Origin: Bacilli bacterium
Lineage (GTDB): Bacteria > Bacillota_I > Bacilli_A > RFN20 > CAG-826
Length of the DNA stretch: 64,000 bases
Direction of reading: 5' to 3'
Assembly: GCA_017477255.1 (NCBI GenBank)
Contig: JAFUXB010000004.1
Coordinates: 93,590-157,589 of the forward strand
Part shown: piece by piece, positions 28,123 through 36,805 of the stretch
Layout of the letters: every line of letters starts with the position of its first letter
Position numbering within the stretch: the first letter of the stretch is position 1
Made by a program: the position numbers and the translations under genes
Notes under the pieces: generated by a model
The model's database searches: none
Told to the model about the DNA's origin: nothing
What the model saw: only the letters and a program-made list of their open reading frames with translations

Positions 28123-28393
28123 AGATGGGAAAGGCTATTATTTAGATAAAAACGGAAATTATGTTGAAGTTGATAAGGTTGATAGAGATTCTTTGTTATA
28201 TCTTATAAATTTAGTGATTAATAGTGAAGTCGAAATTGAAACATATGATGAATCTCTAATTTTAAACAAAGTTCATCAAATTATTTATAAAGAGATTTCT
28301 CAAAAAATACAAACTTTAAATACAAGTAAGTTGACACTTTTATCTAATATAGATACTGAATATGCTGACTTGATTAACAAGTATAAAGATTAG
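28082..28393 (+). CDS. Small protein overlapping the PHP-ATPase (unknown)
   Basis: 103 residues, no recognised domain. It starts 41 bases before the PHP-ATPase stop, in another frame, with a strong AAGGAGGAGAGG site upstream, so it is deliberately translated as a coupled partner. The N half is beta-like (ILKIKDGKGYYLDKNGNYVE); the C half is helical. It may be a regulator or antitoxin-like partner of the ATPase. Confidence 0.65.
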   Translation: MLSEKKPIKILKIKDGKGYYLDKNGNYVEVDKVDRDSLLYLINLVINSEVEIETYDESLILNKVHQIIYKEISQKIQTLNTSKLTLLSNIDTEYADLINKYKD

Positions 28394-28479
28394 ATTTAGT
28401 AATTGGTTTAATTCAAATTATTAAACTCTGTGAATTGGTAGTGAAATAGTGGATCAAATTATAAAAAATTATAATCGTT

Positions 28480-28635
28480 GTGTGCAAAGACTATTATGAC
28501 AATTTTAAAGTCATAGATGAAGATGTAGAATTATATGGTAAATATACTCATTTATTTGTTTTTAGATGCGTAATGGATAAGCAAATAAAAACTGATAAAG
28601 CAAGCAGGAGTAGGTCATTTGTATCCAAACCTTAA
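28480..28635 (+). pseudogene. Gene fragment of unknown origin
   Basis: An open 51-codon stretch beginning VCKDYYDNFKVIDED and ending at TAA has protein-like composition but no start or ribosome site. Stops crowd the frame upstream. It looks like a leftover of a deleted gene between the defence operon and the phased repeats. Confidence 0.35.
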
Positions 28636-28663
28636 AGTGGAGACTTTTTCTTATTACACGTAA

Positions 28664-28763
28664 GGGTGTTTCAAGGGTGTTTCACTTTTTCGTTATGGTG
28701 TTTCAAAATTTAAGGGATGTTTCATTTGTATTACCATACTTGTCCTTATACATATTGAAACAA
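28664..28763 (+). repeat. Phased GGTGTTTCA repeats plus ATATTGAAACAA
   Basis: GGGTGTTTCA at 28664 and 28675, GGTGTTTCA at 28697 and GGGATGTTTCA at 28714, so the first three begin 11 and 22 bp apart. The opposite-strand version, TGAAACA, occurs in ATATTGAAACAA at 28752-28763, shared with the island ends. The same layout with GGTGTGCA is found at 30176-30247. Confidence 0.65.
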
Positions 28764-28779
28764 GGAAGATGATCCATAC

Positions 28780-28929
28780 ATGAATAAAACAATAGAATTA
28801 ATAATTGATAATACAATAGTAGATGTTAATTGGTTAGATAATGATTCTGTTACAGCCTTGACTAATCTTGCAAAAGATGGAATCATTAGTTTTGATAAAG
28901 TATTTTTTGAAAAGCACCAAACAAAGTAG
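28780..28929 (+). pseudogene. N-terminal fragment of a cyclophilin-like protein
   Basis: 49 residues, MNKTIELIIDNTIVDVNWLD then SVTALTNLAKDG, match the start of the bacterial cyclophilin_like family, normally about 110-140 residues. The frame then runs into unrelated sequence and stops. There is no ribosome site of note. It is fused at the DNA level to the endonuclease fragment below. Confidence 0.45.
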
Positions 28930-29211
28930 TAGATGGTACTATTAAAGAAATGCACGAAGGATGTGCAGATTTTGTTAGAAGAGGCGAAGCTTTCTATTAT
29001 GATACTAAGGGAAAAATAAAGGATAAATTTCCTAAAGAAGAAAGAAATTCAAACGGTGTTTGTCATGTAAGACCACATGCAAGAGTAGGATTGGATCACT
29101 ATGAATTACCAATAGCTGATAAAGTGATAGGAATAACCTCATATACAAAGCAGAGTTTTTAGTTTAATAAGGATTTTGTTGAAAAAATGATAAATGGTGC
29201 TGAAGAATGGT
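28911..29211 (+). pseudogene. C-terminal fragment of a Sau3AI/MutH-like restriction endonuclease
   Basis: The frame reads KVVDGTIKEMHEGCADF, then HVRPHARVG and SYTKQSF, a TAG, and on in the same frame as FNKDFVEKMINGAEEW before TGA. HVRPH and the TKQxFW-type block are hallmarks of the C-terminal half of Sau3AI-like GATC endonucleases; here the expected Trp codon is the TAG at 29160-29162. No start exists and the N-terminal half is missing. It suggests an older GATC restriction gene was lost here, in keeping with the nearby Dam-like methylase. Confidence 0.5.
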
Positions 29212-29220
29212 GATTTTTGT

Positions 29221-30126
29221 ATGGATACTAAAAATGAAGAGTTATTTAAAAGATATTTAAATCCAACGAGAGGTTCCCATTATGTAAAAAGAGAGTATTT
29301 ATCTAATTGGTCTAGTGATGGAACGCACATTTTAACATGTAGAGATAAAACTAATTTTGTTTCAAACAATTTGAAAGATGTCTGTACTGAAAGAGATATG
29401 TATAAAATGGAAAAATTAACTAATCTCGAATTAATGCAAGTACAAACTTTTTATAAAAACTCAAAACCTCGGGTAAAGGAAATAAATGATAGTTTTATTG
29501 GTATGTGGCAACTTGCTTGTTCAATTATGGAAAACAAAGACAATCCAGAAGACAAAAACTTGGCAAATAAAATAGCTATTCAGTGCGGAGAAGATTTACA
29601 ATCTAATTTTGAATCCACTTTAGATGATTGTATAAAAAAATGCTTGTTAAATTGTGAGGAAAGTTTTTTGGACCAAGATGACAAATTACTAAATTTTGGG
29701 CTTTATCTTTTTAGTCAATATTTAAGAACTCAAAAACAAAAAAACAAAGTAATAAATAACCTAGAAAACGCTAATCATTTTGAAAATATTAAAGGTCAAT
29801 TGAATCCTGAAAAATTGTGGAAAGTACTGATTATTATTATGACAAATATGGCGTCTTATGAATTATTATCTAGAAAAGAAACAAACCATATTTGTTTTAT
29901 CAAAAGTAATCAAAAAGCATTAATTACTAGTGATCAACCAGTTGTAAATATTGCGAAAGATATTGACCATGATTATGTAAAATTCTATTATCCTATTTCT
30001 CCATCAGTTTCTATAATATTTCCTGTTGAAAAGTTTTCAATAATTGAAGACGATATTAGCTTAATAAAGAAAATGAATGATGTAATTATAAATAATAGTT
30101 ATAGAATGTTTTTTAAATTAAAATAA
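29221..30126 (+). CDS. DUF4238-family protein
   Basis: 301 residues from the ATG at 29221 (29194 is possible but overlaps the pseudogene). HYVKREYLSNWS at the N terminus and LITSDQPVVNI plus YYPISPSVSIIFP near the C terminus fit DUF4238, a family of uncharacterised proteins frequently found among phage-defence genes. No catalytic residues can be named. Ribosome site weak. It lies between the two sets of phased repeats, as if it were a separate cassette in the same slot. Confidence 0.7.
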   Translation: MDTKNEELFKRYLNPTRGSHYVKREYLSNWSSDGTHILTCRDKTNFVSNNLKDVCTERDMYKMEKLTNLELMQVQTFYKNSKPRVKEINDSFIGMWQLACSIMENKDNPEDKNLANKIAIQCGEDLQSNFESTLDDCIKKCLLNCEESFLDQDDKLLNFGLYLFSQYLRTQKQKNKVINNLENANHFENIKGQLNPEKLWKVLIIIMTNMASYELLSRKETNHICFIKSNQKALITSDQPVVNIAKDIDHDYVKFYYPISPSVSIIFPVEKFSIIEDDISLIKKMNDVIINNSYRMFFKLK

Positions 30127-30175
30127 AACACTAAAAAAGAGATAAAAATAAGATATTTTTTGAAACATTTTTAAG

Positions 30176-30440
30176 GGGTGTGCAAAGGGTGTGCAGTGGT
30201 GTGCATTGTATTAAAATGATTCATCTTTGCCATATTGAAACAACTGTATTGAAACGAGATTCTGGTCTCAAATCAGCACTTTTTCTTTATTTATAGACAA
30301 TTTTGGTAAAGTTCAAGTCCTGTTACCGATAATAATGCCTAATTTTTATTTGTTGAAAACAAGCTGGTAAAGTGTGCTTACACGAAAGTTTTACTTTTAC
30401 ACGATAGACACGAAAGGCCAAAGCTATTGTGTAAAGTAAA
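30176..30440 (+). repeat. Right boundary module of the defence island
   Basis: GGGTGTGCA at 30176 and 30187 and GGTGTGCA at 30198 are spaced 11 bp. ATATTGAAACAACTGT follows at 30232-30247, then a hairpin with outer arms GTATTGA / TCAGCAC and inner GAGA / TCTC, ending in a T run. ACACGAAAGG-type motifs lie at 30380-30419. This mirrors 21791-21985. GGTAA / TTACC around 30308-30330 encloses AGTTCAAGTCC, which resembles a tRNA T-arm but is too short to call. Confidence 0.65.
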
Positions 30441-30462
30441 AAACGTTTATATAAAATACGTG

Positions 30463-30557
30463 AATGCTTAAAATAAATTCCTGATAATAAACAAACTTAA
30501 ATTTTATTAGACCAAATTCTCAAATTTTAATTTAAAACGGAATTTGAATTGAGAATT
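30463..30557 (+). repeat. Dispersed repeat, copy B
   Basis: Second copy of the ~90-bp element found at 10-102. It is followed by two AATTCCGTTTA blocks (30603 and 30627). It sits at the outer edge of the right boundary module. The rest of the 30127-30862 gap shows no supportable gene. Confidence 0.6.
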
Positions 30558-30862
30558 ATAGTGTTTTTAGAGGATTTTTGAGCACATTAAAAAGAATGTG
30601 TAAATTCCGTTTATTAGACTAAATTCCGTTTAAAAAACAAAAACTGATTTTACTTTTAGAATTAATGTAGAAAAAAATGTAATGCTTTTTAAAAAAGAAA
30701 TTGATAAATTTAAGGGAATGGTCAACAATCTCTTTTTGTTATGATCGACAATTATGTAACGAAAGAGAGGATATGGTTTTGTTTGATAAGGGATGTAAAA
30801 GAGGATTTCTTCCTCTAAAAAATTATATTTAATATTTTTGGGTATACATAGTTGGAGGAAAT

Positions 30863-31711
30863 ATGAAAACAACAATCAAATTATTTTTAATGGATGGAAC
30901 TGCAACAGGAAGGATTAAATGTAGTTTTTCTTCTGGATGGAATGGAATCGGGTATAAAATTCCAAAATCAGATTTAGATAAATGTGATAATATCACTTTT
31001 TTAAAGCAAGCAGGTGTATATTTTTTATTTGGGTGCGATGAAGAAGACAGTGAATTTGTATATGTAGGACAAGGAAATAAGAGACAAAATGGGCAAGGAG
31101 TACTTAGTCGAATAAAAGAGGCTCATGATAGCGTTCCATTATGGAATGCTTGTGTAGTTTTTGTTTCTTCAGGAGAAGATATAGGTCCTACTGAATTAAA
31201 TTATCTTGAAAATAGATTTACTAATATGGCGTCTGTGTCAGGAAGATATCTAGTTAAAAATAATAAAAATCCAAGCTCATCTCAGCTTTCAGAAGAAGAT
31301 GAAGCGGATATGTCATTATTCATCGAAAATTCAAAATTAATTTTAAGTGCATTAGGTTATAGAGTTCTTGAGGAGCCTCTTGTGACAAACAATGATAAAC
31401 AGACTACATATACATATTCTTATAACGGAAAAAAAGCAAAAGGAGTTCTCAGTGATGATGGGTTCGTTTTACTTAAAGGAAGTCAACTTAATGACGAAAG
31501 TTCTTTTGCAAAAAGATGGATTAAAAAAATACCGGCACAAAGAAATTTATATAAAAACAAAATAGAAAACTTGGTCACAACAGAGGATATACTTTTTAAA
31601 AGTTCATCTGGCGCAGCATGCTTTTGTTCTGGGCAATCTGTTTCCGGACCTAAAAATTGGGTTGATTCTGATGGAATAAGCCTAGAAAATAAAATTAAAA
31701 AAAATGTTTAA
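30863..31711 (+). CDS. GIY-YIG nuclease-like protein with DUF4357 domain
   Basis: 282 residues. GVYFLFG followed by EFVYVGQG (about 53-76) gives the GIY-YIG core, with an Arg and a Glu (ELNYLENR) in the expected order. The C terminus (~195-275) fits DUF4357: GVLSDDGFVLLKGS and SSSGAACFCSGQSVSGPKNW. This pairing is common in standalone proteins linked to restriction or mobile DNA. AGTTGGAGG lies 8 bases before the ATG. It has no operon partner and lies just outside the right island module. Confidence 0.8.
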   Translation: MKTTIKLFLMDGTATGRIKCSFSSGWNGIGYKIPKSDLDKCDNITFLKQAGVYFLFGCDEEDSEFVYVGQGNKRQNGQGVLSRIKEAHDSVPLWNACVVFVSSGEDIGPTELNYLENRFTNMASVSGRYLVKNNKNPSSSQLSEEDEADMSLFIENSKLILSALGYRVLEEPLVTNNDKQTTYTYSYNGKKAKGVLSDDGFVLLKGSQLNDESSFAKRWIKKIPAQRNLYKNKIENLVTTEDILFKSSSGAACFCSGQSVSGPKNWVDSDGISLENKIKKNV

Positions 31712-31821
31712 TCTTTTAAAATATGTAAATAGTATTGAATTTTTGACTATTCTAAAATTTTAATGTAGTTAACCAATATCAAGAATTGAAATAAAAATTT
31801 ATAAACTGCATAATAATAACA

Positions 31822-31964
31822 CCATAAAGAGTGTGGTTAGGGACAAGCCCAGTAATCCACCGGCAACCCAAGTAATGTTGGGTGCCAAAGCTTGAACGAT
31901 GGGAACAATAAAACTATTAAAGCTCCTATCGTGACGATGGGAGCTTTTTAATTCCTCTTTATGG
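31822..31964 (+). promoter_or_regulatory. SAM-I (S-box)-like riboswitch with terminator
   Basis: The S-box core is visible: GTGGTTAGGGAC, GCCC, CCACCGGCAACCC, and a P3 arm GGCAACCCA / TGGGTGCC. An 8-bp stem AAAGCTCC / GGAGCTTT extended by ATC/GAT ends in TTTTT (31919-31949). ACGATGGGA occurs at 31896 and again in the terminator at 31934, so TCCTATCGT can pair with either: an antiterminator/terminator choice. A 10-bp match CCATAAAGAG / CTCTTTATGG closes the whole at 31822-31831 and 31955-31964. The outer helix lying beyond the terminator is atypical. Confidence 0.65.
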
Positions 31965-31980
31965 TATTAAGGAGAGAAAT

Positions 31981-32499
31981 ATGGAAAAAGAATTATATGA
32001 GGATTTAAAAAGGCTTTATAGAGAACAATTAGGGGGATATGCAGATCGATATTGGAGATTTCGTGTATATTACCTTTTAAAAGAAAATTATAACTATGAT
32101 TAGGATGACCCTAAAAATCGTAAAGAAAGGGAAGAAATGTTCAAGGATGAAACTCCTTGGAAACCAGACCCAGTAGTATATGAAACTTACATACCAGATA
32201 AAGAAATTAAAGAAAGAATCTTAGGTGAACTTAAAACACAAAATAAAGATTTGTATGAAAAAGTGATTATTTTAGAGAAATATCTAGATATGTCTTTAGA
32301 TGAATATAAAGAAGCGCGTGGAAAATATTTTATCGGTGCATATTGCAATGATATACCTTTGATAGATAATTGGTCAAAAGAGAATTTAAGGTCAATTAAA
32401 TTCCCTGAAAATGTTGACTTAATGCAAAAATACTATGATTATTTTATTAAAAAATATCCAAGTTTATTAAATGTAATAGAAAGAGAACTCAAGAAATAG
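31981..32499 (+). pseudogene. Unknown gene interrupted by an in-frame amber codon
   Basis: AAGGAGAG precedes an ATG at 31981. The frame runs 40 codons (MEKELYEDLKRLYREQLGGY onward), meets TAG at 32101-32103, then continues in the same frame through DDPKNRKEREEMFKDETPW to 32499. Internal initiation at the ATG at 32137 could give a 120-residue product. The full protein would be 172 residues, charged and helical, with no domain I recognise. It is the only gene behind the S-box-like leader. A single-base nonsense change is the simplest reading. Confidence 0.6.
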
Positions 32500-32676
32500 T
32501 TAGAAAATAGCAAGGATTAAAGCGTTTTTGGATTACTTTTATATTTATTGATCTAATTAATACATTATTTATTAGGATATAAAATATCTTGAGTTTTTGA
32601 GTTTTCATCAAGTTATTTTATATATCAAATAATGAGCTAACAAAAATATAAATTATTTTTATATTGGAGAAATATT

Positions 32677-35600
32677 ATGAAAAATAAGTTTTTACTCGGA
32701 TTAGCAATTTGTTTAGGAACTGTTAGTTTACTTTCAGGATGTACTAAAGACGATTTAATGGCTGCACTTGATAATAATACAAGTGAATTACAATCAGAAA
32801 TTGATAATTTAAAAGAACAAATTAAAGTATTACAAGACAAAATAACTAGTCTTGATAATTCAATGAGTGAAGAAATCAAAAATGTTAAAAATGATTATCA
32901 AGCTAAAATTGATGAATGTAATTTAAAAATTAATCAAAACACAAAAAAGATTAAAGAACTTGAAGAACAATTAGCTTTAGAAAAAGCAAATTTAGAGAAA
33001 GATTATAATGATAAATTAGCTGGTTTAAAATTGCAATTTGAAACTAAAAACGAAGAGTTAAGTGCAAAAATCTTAAAAAATAGTCAAGATCTAGAAGCTT
33101 TAACTAAAAAACACGATGATGATAAAAAAGAATTACAAGATGACTATAATAAGAAAATTAATGATTTAGATACTAAAGACACTTTAGCTAGAGAAGAGTT
33201 ACAAAAAGACTATAAAGAAAGATTAGAAAACTTAGATAATAAATATTTTAGTGAAGTAGAAAAATTAAATGAGACAATTACTTCATTAAATAACTCTTTT
33301 GTTAATTTTAAAATCCAATATGATGCTGATAAAAAAGCATTAGAAGAAGACTATAATACAAAAATAAATTCATTAAGTGAAAATGAACAAGCAGCTAGAG
33401 ATAAATTAAAAGAAGAATTCCAAGAAGCTTTAGAACAATTAGAAACTGAATTTAATAATCAAGTCTCTACTATTAATAGTAATTATGAAGAATTAAAAGC
33501 TAAACATGATGCTGATAAAATAGCTTTAGAAGATGATTATAATTCTAAAATTAATTCTTTATCTGAAGAAGAACTAAAAGCAAGAAACGAATTAAAAGAA
33601 GATTATGACAAGAAAATTAGTGATTTAGATAATGAATTTAATGAGAAGGTAAATAGTTTAAATGAATCTTTAGAATCATTAACAACTAATTTTGATCTTT
33701 TTAAAGAACAATATGTAAAAGATAAGAAAGCTTTAGAAGATGCTTTAAATGAAGAAATTTTAAACTTAAACAATAAATTAGATAGTACAAAAAACGAAAT
33801 TATTGAAGACTATAATAAGAAGATTGGTGATTTAGATCAAAAATATCAAGAACAAGTAACTGTTTTAAATCAAGCGCTCGAACAAGATAAATCCGATTTA
33901 AATAAGTTTAAAGAGAATTATGCAGTAGATAAAAAAGCATTAGAAGAAGAATTTGAAAGTAAATTGAATAATTTAGTTACAAAATATGATGCCGAAATTA
34001 GTGATATACAAGGTGAAATCAATTCGCTTAATAGTGAATTAGTTAATTTAAAAACTGAAATGAATAATCTTATTGAAGAAATTCAAAATGATTATAATAG
34101 CAAAATTAGTGATATTATTTCTCGACTTGAAACGTTAGAAGCAGTTGAATATCATACCGTGACATTTAACTCGAATGGTGGTAATGAAGTTGCTTCTCAA
34201 AAAGTAAAACACGGTGAAAAAGTAAAAGAACCAACAATAAGTAGAACTGGATATAATTTCAATTATTGGACATATAAAGAAAAAGAATTCGATTTTGATT
34301 ACTTTATTGTAACTGAAGATATAACTTTAGAAGCTTCATGGTCGTATATTCCATATTCAGTTACTTTTAAGAATGATGACGGATCAATTTTAGAAAAACA
34401 TGAAAATATTGAATATGGCACTTCAATTGAATATGAAGGTGAAACTCCAACAAAAGCCATACAAGAAGAACATTATGTATACGAATTTACTGGATGGGAT
34501 ATAGACACATCGTTTGTAAACGGTGATTTAATAGCAACTGCACAATATAGTGCAAGTTATGCACCATATACAGTTGAATATTTAGATGAAGATGGAACAT
34601 TGCTTCAAAGCAAATATGTCACTAGTGAAAATGAATCAACCTATGATGGTGAGGTGCCTACTAAAGAAAATGATGAATTATATGAATACCAGTTTAAAGA
34701 ACGGAAGAAAATAAGTGCAGATGATCAAAAAATTACATTTAAAGCAGAATATTACAAGAAATCTATTGATATAACTTTTGAACAAGGTTCTTACATGGGT
34801 GAAAATTTAGAATGGGTCTATGCCGAGTCTTGTAAGTATGTAAGCAAGTATAGTGGCATAGAGGAAGAGCCTATTATTCCGGATATGTGGGATAATCAAA
34901 AAGTAGTAGGTATTAGCCAAATGGCATTTCAATCTTGTTCTACTGTTAAAAAGATTTCATTACCAAGATATATGAGGGTATTGAATGAATTGGCATTTTA
35001 TCATTGTAATAATCTAAGTGAGATTACTTTTAATGATGATTTAATCTTGATAGGTGATAGTTGCTTTAGCAGTACTAAGTTAAAAACCATTAAATTAAAT
35101 AAAAATCTTTTAAGAATTGATCCTTATGCTTTCTCATACTGTGATTTAATAGATGAAGTAGAAATCCCTGAAAAGATTACTTCTGATAATTTAGGCCCTA
35201 AGATTTTTTATGCGTGTAAAAATCTTTCAAAAGTAACAATTCATGAAAATATTAAAGAAATACCAAGTGAGATGTTTCATGGTTGCACGTCTTTAAAAGA
35301 AGTTCAAGGGTTTGAGTATATTGAAACTTTTAATGACTCATGTTTTTATGCATGCAGTTTATTAAATGATGGTGTGATAAATATTAGTAAAAACGTAAAA
35401 TCAATTGGTAAATCTGTTTTTTCTACTAATAAAATCTATATAAATGCTTCAGCAAATTTAAAATTATTTCCTTATATTGCCACTGCTTCAGTAATTTATT
35501 TAGATATTGAAAACGACTTAAAAACATTCGCATCAGATTGGTCTTCTGGGATAATAGTTTTATATGGTTATAAAGGCTGTATATATGATAGCTTAGGTTC

Positions 35601-35802
35601 AAAATATGCCGTTTATATGAGAAATGGAGAATATAAAGCAAGATTAGAAACTATAATTGGGGGCGAAAATGTAGTAATTCCAAACCAAATTGAATATAGT
35701 GGTTCTTTAATTGATGTTGAATCCTATAGTTATGATCTATTTTATAATCATTTAGACATAAAAAGTATTTGTTTTAATGATAACATTACTGAAATGTTAT
35801 AG
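32677..35802 (+). CDS. Coiled-coil/InlB/LRR surface lipoprotein (5' part, frameshifted)
   Basis: 1041 residues. The lipobox is SLLSGC. About 30-485 is a long coiled coil in which a ~70-residue unit (DADKKALEEDYNTKINSLSE type) recurs. InlB-type repeats follow (~488-700; YHTVTFNSNGGNEVASQKVK), then BspA leucine-rich repeats from ~728. The frame stops at ITEML while the LRRs plainly continue in the +1 frame (35777-36709), so one extra base near 35799-35802 has split the gene. The design, a lipid anchor, a stalk, then a binding head, suits a surface adhesin. TTGGAG lies before the ATG. Confidence 0.82.
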   Translation: MKNKFLLGLAICLGTVSLLSGCTKDDLMAALDNNTSELQSEIDNLKEQIKVLQDKITSLDNSMSEEIKNVKNDYQAKIDECNLKINQNTKKIKELEEQLALEKANLEKDYNDKLAGLKLQFETKNEELSAKILKNSQDLEALTKKHDDDKKELQDDYNKKINDLDTKDTLAREELQKDYKERLENLDNKYFSEVEKLNETITSLNNSFVNFKIQYDADKKALEEDYNTKINSLSENEQAARDKLKEEFQEALEQLETEFNNQVSTINSNYEELKAKHDADKIALEDDYNSKINSLSEEELKARNELKEDYDKKISDLDNEFNEKVNSLNESLESLTTNFDLFKEQYVKDKKALEDALNEEILNLNNKLDSTKNEIIEDYNKKIGDLDQKYQEQVTVLNQALEQDKSDLNKFKENYAVDKKALEEEFESKLNNLVTKYDAEISDIQGEINSLNSELVNLKTEMNNLIEEIQNDYNSKISDIISRLETLEAVEYHTVTFNSNGGNEVASQKVKHGEKVKEPTISRTGYNFNYWTYKEKEFDFDYFIVTEDITLEASWSYIPYSVTFKNDDGSILEKHENIEYGTSIEYEGETPTKAIQEEHYVYEFTGWDIDTSFVNGDLIATAQYSASYAPYTVEYLDEDGTLLQSKYVTSENESTYDGEVPTKENDELYEYQFKERKKISADDQKITFKAEYYKKSIDITFEQGSYMGENLEWVYAESCKYVSKYSGIEEEPIIPDMWDNQKVVGISQMAFQSCSTVKKISLPRYMRVLNELAFYHCNNLSEITFNDDLILIGDSCFSSTKLKTIKLNKNLLRIDPYAFSYCDLIDEVEIPEKITSDNLGPKIFYACKNLSKVTIHENIKEIPSEMFHGCTSLKEVQGFEYIETFNDSCFYACSLLNDGVINISKNVKSIGKSVFSTNKIYINASANLKLFPYIATASVIYLDIENDLKTFASDWSSGIIVLYGYKGCIYDSLGSKYAVYMRNGEYKARLETIIGGENVVIPNQIEYSGSLIDVESYSYDLFYNHLDIKSICFNDNITEML

Positions 35803-36709
35803 ATTGTTTAATACTAATACAGCTAGTAATCTTGAACAAATTACTTTAGGTAATGGATGTACTAATATTCCCGAAAGTTTTGCTTTAAATCAAAGTAAAT
35901 TAACAACCGTTAATAATAGTAGTGTTGTACAGAATATAAAATCTAGTGCATTTAAAGGTTGCTTAAAATTAGAGTCGTTTGATTTTTCAAATATTAATAA
36001 TGAAATTTCGGCTTATGCTTTTTATCAAAATGAATCACTTAAAAAGATTGAAATTTTGGGTAATGTTATAAAAGTAGGAGATAGATGTTTTGAGGGATGT
36101 AAAAAAGTTGAATATTTATATGTTTCTAAAGATGTGAAAACTTTAGGAAGTTATTGCTTTAATTTTGGATATGTACTTGGACTTTTTAGAAGAAGATTGA
36201 GTTTCTTTGAATTTAATTATTCTACGGATATTGGTTTAGAAGGATTAAATGCAAGTTCAACCTTTGTTACTTATTGGAATATTAAAAAAATTATTCAAAT
36301 TAATCAGATGAAAGTTGTCTTGTTCAATGATACATTCGATGCAATTATATGTGATGTTGCTTGCGAAGATTCTGAAATTACAGTGAGTGCCTTCACAATT
36401 AATGATGAGGGCAATGTTTATAATGTTTCTGAACTTGGAAGGAATTCAATTTTTAATACTGCTGCTATGAAAATTACTTTACGTAATTTGAATGCTAATA
36501 GTTATCCTATTAATGGTGCATCTAATTTGAAGTATTTAATTTTGGATAATATATTGACGATTAAAAGTGGAATAATTGATGGCATTAATGAAGAATTGTA
36601 CATATATTGTAGTTATGAAACAGCGCCAGAAGATTGGTATGTTAAGTGGTATGGGTCAGTTAATCCAAATAACATTGTCTGGGGTTCAGTGAATCCTCCA
36701 ATCTCTTAG
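35777..36709 (+). CDS. 3' part of the frameshifted LRR lipoprotein
   Basis: 310 codons in the +1 frame. There is no ribosome site or signal peptide; LRRs such as IKSSAFKGCLKLESFDFSN and VGDRCFEGCKKVEYL carry on from the upstream frame without loss. Removing one T from ATGTTATAG would join them into a protein of about 1345 residues. Either a true pseudogene or a sequencing error; the site is not a long homopolymer, so slippage-based phase variation is less likely. Confidence 0.75.
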   Translation: MITLLKCYRLFNTNTASNLEQITLGNGCTNIPESFALNQSKLTTVNNSSVVQNIKSSAFKGCLKLESFDFSNINNEISAYAFYQNESLKKIEILGNVIKVGDRCFEGCKKVEYLYVSKDVKTLGSYCFNFGYVLGLFRRRLSFFEFNYSTDIGLEGLNASSTFVTYWNIKKIIQINQMKVVLFNDTFDAIICDVACEDSEITVSAFTINDEGNVYNVSELGRNSIFNTAAMKITLRNLNANSYPINGASNLKYLILDNILTIKSGIIDGINEELYIYCSYETAPEDWYVKWYGSVNPNNIVWGSVNPPIS

Positions 36710-36805
36710 TCTTTTATAATTAAAAATAAATAATAGTAATTAAACAATATTAAACAGTGAATTTCATATTCATTTTAGTATATTGATTTAATTTATAATA
36801 AAATA

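Noticed and set aside
28661..28770. Short peptide frame through the GGTGTTTCA repeats
   Set aside because: A frame stays open, but spacing changes between the repeat sets and no ribosome site is present; a DNA-level motif explains it better.
30232..30255. CRISPR-like ATTGAAAC repeats near the island end
   Set aside because: ATTGAAAC occurs twice in a few bases but there is no regular array or spacers.
30308..30330. tRNA gene or tRNA-end attachment site
   Set aside because: AGTTCAAGTCC resembles a T-loop, but the flanking stem does not form a proper T-arm and no D or anticodon arm is present.
30630..30875. 81-residue minus-strand frame
   Set aside because: No start context, overlaps the GIY-YIG gene start and its composition follows the AT-rich background.
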